Of a stretch of DNA of 64,000 bases, positions 61,937-64,000 are shown piece after piece. Origin of the DNA: Geothrix fermentans DSM 14018 (GTDB lineage: Bacteria > Acidobacteriota > Holophagae > Holophagales > Holophagaceae); NCBI RefSeq assembly GCF_000428885.1, contig NZ_KE386810.1, positions 642,979 to 706,978 on the forward strand, written 5' to 3'. The translations under genes and the position numbers were made by a program. The notes under the pieces were generated by a model. It was not told where the DNA came from. It ran no database searches and saw only the letters and a program-made list of their open reading frames with translations. The number at the start of each line of letters is the position of its first letter. Positions within the stretch are counted from its first letter, which is position 1.

Positions 61937-64000
61937 ATGGACTCCGACTACCTGGACAAGGACCTGCCTCTCAAAGAGGACATCCGCCTCCTGGGACGGC
62001 TGCTGGGGGACACAGTCCGGGAGCAGGAGGGCCCCGAGGTCTACCACCTCATCGAGCGGATCAGGCAGCGCTCCGTGCGCTTCCGGCGGGCCCAGGACGC
62101 CGGCGCGGGGGAGGCGCTGCGGACGCTCCTCGCGGACCTCAGCCCCGGCCAGGCCATCCTGGTGGTCCGGGCCTTCAGCTACTTCTCCCAGCTGGCCAAC
62201 CTGGCAGAGGACCAGCACCACATCCGGCGCTCCCGGGCCCACCGCATGGACCACACGCCGTCCCGGCCCAGCTCCCTGGATCATGCCCTGGAACGGGCGG
62301 CCGCGGCGGGCCTGGACGCCGAAAGGCTGCGGGCCTTCTTCGCCGGAGCCCTGATCCGGCCGGTGCTCACCGCCCATCCCACCGAGGTGCAGCGCAAGAG
62401 CATCCTCAACGCCCAGATGGTGATCGCGCGGTTGCTGGACGAGCGGGACCGCGGCGTCTGCACCCCCAGGGAGGCTGAGCTCCGGGACGAGCACCTCCAG
62501 CGGCAGGTGCTGCTGCTCTGGCAGACGCGCATGCTCCGCCCCGAGCGGCCCGCGGTGGCGGACGAGGTCTCCAGCGCCCTCTCCACCTTCGACCGCACCT
62601 TCCTGCGAGAGGTGCCGGCCCTCTACGCGGACCTGGAGGACCGGCTCGGGCGGGACCCGGCCTGGGGGGACACGGAGCTGCCGCCCTTCTTCCGGGTGGC
62701 GAGCTGGATCGGCGGTGACCGGGACGGCAACCCCTTCGTCACCGCCGAGGTGCTCCGGCAGACCCTGCGGACGCAGTCCCGCGCGATTCTCGGCCATCTT
62801 CTGCGGGAGACGCGCGCCCTGGCCGAGGAGCTGTCCCTGAGCCTGCAGGTGTCGAAGGCCACCCCGGAGCTCCTGGACCTGGCCGGACGTTCTCCGGACC
62901 AAGCCCCCCGCCACGCGGACGAGGCCTACCGTCGGGCCCTCTCGCTGATCTTCGAGCGACTCTCGGCCACCCACCGGATGGACGCCGCCGCCGAGCCCGC
63001 CGGCTCCCAGGAACCCTACGCCTCACCCGCCCAGCTCCTGGCGGATCTGGACATCCTGGATCGCTCCCTGCGCGCCCACGGCGGGCGCCACCTCGCCCGG
63101 GGGCGCCTGCGGGAGCTGCGGCGGGCCGTGTCGGTCTTCGGGTTCCACCTCGCCCCCCTGGACCTGCGCCAGAGCTCCGACGTCCATGCCCGCGTGGTGG
63201 CAGAGCTGCTGGAGGCCGTGCGGCCAGGCACCGGGTACCTGGGCCTGGGCGAGGCGGAGCGGGTGGCCCTGCTGGCCTCGGAGCTGGAGAGCCCCCGCCC
63301 CCTCGCCTCGCCCTACCTGGCCTATGGCGAGGAGACCCGCGGCGAGTTGGCCCTGTTCCAGGCCGCCGCCGAGGCCCAGCGGCAGCTGGGGCCCGAAGCC
63401 GTCCCCAGCTGCATCGTCAGCCACACCGAAGGCGTCTCCGACCTCCTGGAGGCGGCGGTGATGCTGCGGGAAGCCGGGATCCTGCGTCCCGCGGAGGGCC
63501 GCCTCGACATCCACCTCATTCCCCTCTTCGAGACCATCGAGGACCTCCAGCGCTGCGGCGGGATCCTGGATGAGCTGCTCGCCCTGCCCCTCTACCGCCG
63601 CCTGCTGGAGGACCGCGGCGGGGTGCAGGAGGTAATGCTGGGCTATTCGGACAGCAACAAGGACGGCGGCTTCATCACGTCGCGCTGGGAGCTCTACAAG
63701 GCCGAGACGCGCCTGGTGGAGGTGGCCTCGCGCCACCAGGTCCGCCTGCGCCTCTTCCATGGCCGGGGCGGATCCGTGGGCCGGGGCGGCGGCCCCAGCT
63801 ACGAGGCCATCCTGGCCCAGCCGCCCGGCGCGGTTCAGGGCCAGATCCGGCTCACGGAGCAGGGCGAGGTCATCGCCGCCAAGTACGGGCATCCGGCCGT
63901 GGGCCGCCGCAACCTCGAGGTCCTGGTGGCCGCCACCCTGGAGGCCAGCCTGCCCGACGCCGATGGCGCCGGTCCTGACCCGCGCTTCCCCGAGGCCATG
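61937..64000 (+). CDS. ppc: Phosphoenolpyruvate carboxylase, truncated by window end
   Basis: The enzyme carboxylates PEP to oxaloacetate to refill the TCA cycle. The first 688 codons are visible and open to the window edge. Marks are the catalytic His in VLTAHPTEVQRKS (H147), ASWIGGDRDGNPFVT, GFHLAPLDLRQSS, LGYSDSNKDGGFITSRW and the glycine-rich FHGRGGSVGRGGGPSYEAIL. The ATG at 61937 gives a normal N-terminus. It is divergent from the ispH fusion. Confidence 0.95.
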   Translation, partial: MDSDYLDKDLPLKEDIRLLGRLLGDTVREQEGPEVYHLIERIRQRSVRFRRAQDAGAGEALRTLLADLSPGQAILVVRAFSYFSQLANLAEDQHHIRRSRAHRMDHTPSRPSSLDHALERAAAAGLDAERLRAFFAGALIRPVLTAHPTEVQRKSILNAQMVIARLLDERDRGVCTPREAELRDEHLQRQVLLLWQTRMLRPERPAVADEVSSALSTFDRTFLREVPALYADLEDRLGRDPAWGDTELPPFFRVASWIGGDRDGNPFVTAEVLRQTLRTQSRAILGHLLRETRALAEELSLSLQVSKATPELLDLAGRSPDQAPRHADEAYRRALSLIFERLSATHRMDAAAEPAGSQEPYASPAQLLADLDILDRSLRAHGGRHLARGRLRELRRAVSVFGFHLAPLDLRQSSDVHARVVAELLEAVRPGTGYLGLGEAERVALLASELESPRPLASPYLAYGEETRGELALFQAAAEAQRQLGPEAVPSCIVSHTEGVSDLLEAAVMLREAGILRPAEGRLDIHLIPLFETIEDLQRCGGILDELLALPLYRRLLEDRGGVQEVMLGYSDSNKDGGFITSRWELYKAETRLVEVASRHQVRLRLFHGRGGSVGRGGGPSYEAILAQPPGAVQGQIRLTEQGEVIAAKYGHPAVGRRNLEVLVAATLEASLPDADGAGPDPRFPEAM

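Overview
The window looks like a chromosomal segment of a high-GC, Gram-negative, respiring bacterium. Chorismate dehydratase (MqnA) points to menaquinone made by the futalosine route. Porins, a TonB system and many signal peptides imply an outer membrane. The gene set (S9 peptidases, LytS/LytTR regulation, organic-acid oxidation, branched-chain amino acid ABC uptake) would fit Acidobacteriota of the Holophaga/Geothrix type; this assignment is my inference and is not proven by any marker here. I see no phage, plasmid, transposase, CRISPR array or rRNA operon. Most of the window is ordinary core and metabolic sequence.

Layout. 0-8.4 kb: two tandem Ogt-family genes (one without the catalytic Cys), mqnA, pepQ, a membrane protein/histidine kinase pair, and a secreted DPP-IV peptidase facing a POT-type peptide transporter. 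8.5-13.5 kb: a complete liv ABC operon (livK-H-M-G-F) ending in a CBS-domain gene. 13.6-16.7 kb: two divergent paralogous porins. 16.7-24.2 kb: a LytS/LytTR two-component system, a SLC13-type carboxylate transporter preceded by two LytTR-like direct repeats, a GlcD/GlcF 2-hydroxyacid dehydrogenase, and an LrgA/LrgB pair. I read this as one module for sensing, importing and oxidising lactate, glycolate or a related acid. 24.2-29.6 kb: a second S9 peptidase, tRNA-Arg(ACG), an FAD oxidoreductase and an MFS transporter. 29.6-32.2 kb: a DUF502/SDR gene pair flanked on both sides by roughly 100-bp tandem repeats built from its own gene ends. 32.3-39 kb: queG, speA, guaD, a DinB-like gene, a 3-hydroxyacyl-CoA dehydrogenase and purD. 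39-42.6 kb: tonB, a siderophore receptor and a PepSY protein. 42.6-48.6 kb: LysR/hpf, terC, a zinc-ribbon gene, a secreted protein, a second LytS/LytTR pair and tpx.

48.6-54.1 kb: a minus-strand cluster coding for an isocitrate/isopropylmalate-type dehydrogenase, an HMG-CoA-lyase-type enzyme, a CaiB-type CoA transferase and LeuC/LeuD-type dehydratase subunits. Together they could interconvert acetyl-CoA plus pyruvate, citramalate, citraconate/3-methylmalate and 2-oxobutyrate. Large inverted repeats made of short repeated words lie in four of the gaps of this cluster. 54-64 kb: polA, a TetR-regulated hydrolase, an SDR, a small secreted protein, an IspH enzyme fused to a UbiA-type membrane domain with an IscR-like dyad at its promoter, and the first 688 codons of ppc.

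The most unusual items are the IspH-UbiA fusion, the chain of three coupled 35-codon mini-ORFs formed by the 104-bp repeats, the LytTR-box/organic-acid module, the citramalate-type cluster with its inverted repeats, and the Cys-to-Ser Ogt paralogue.
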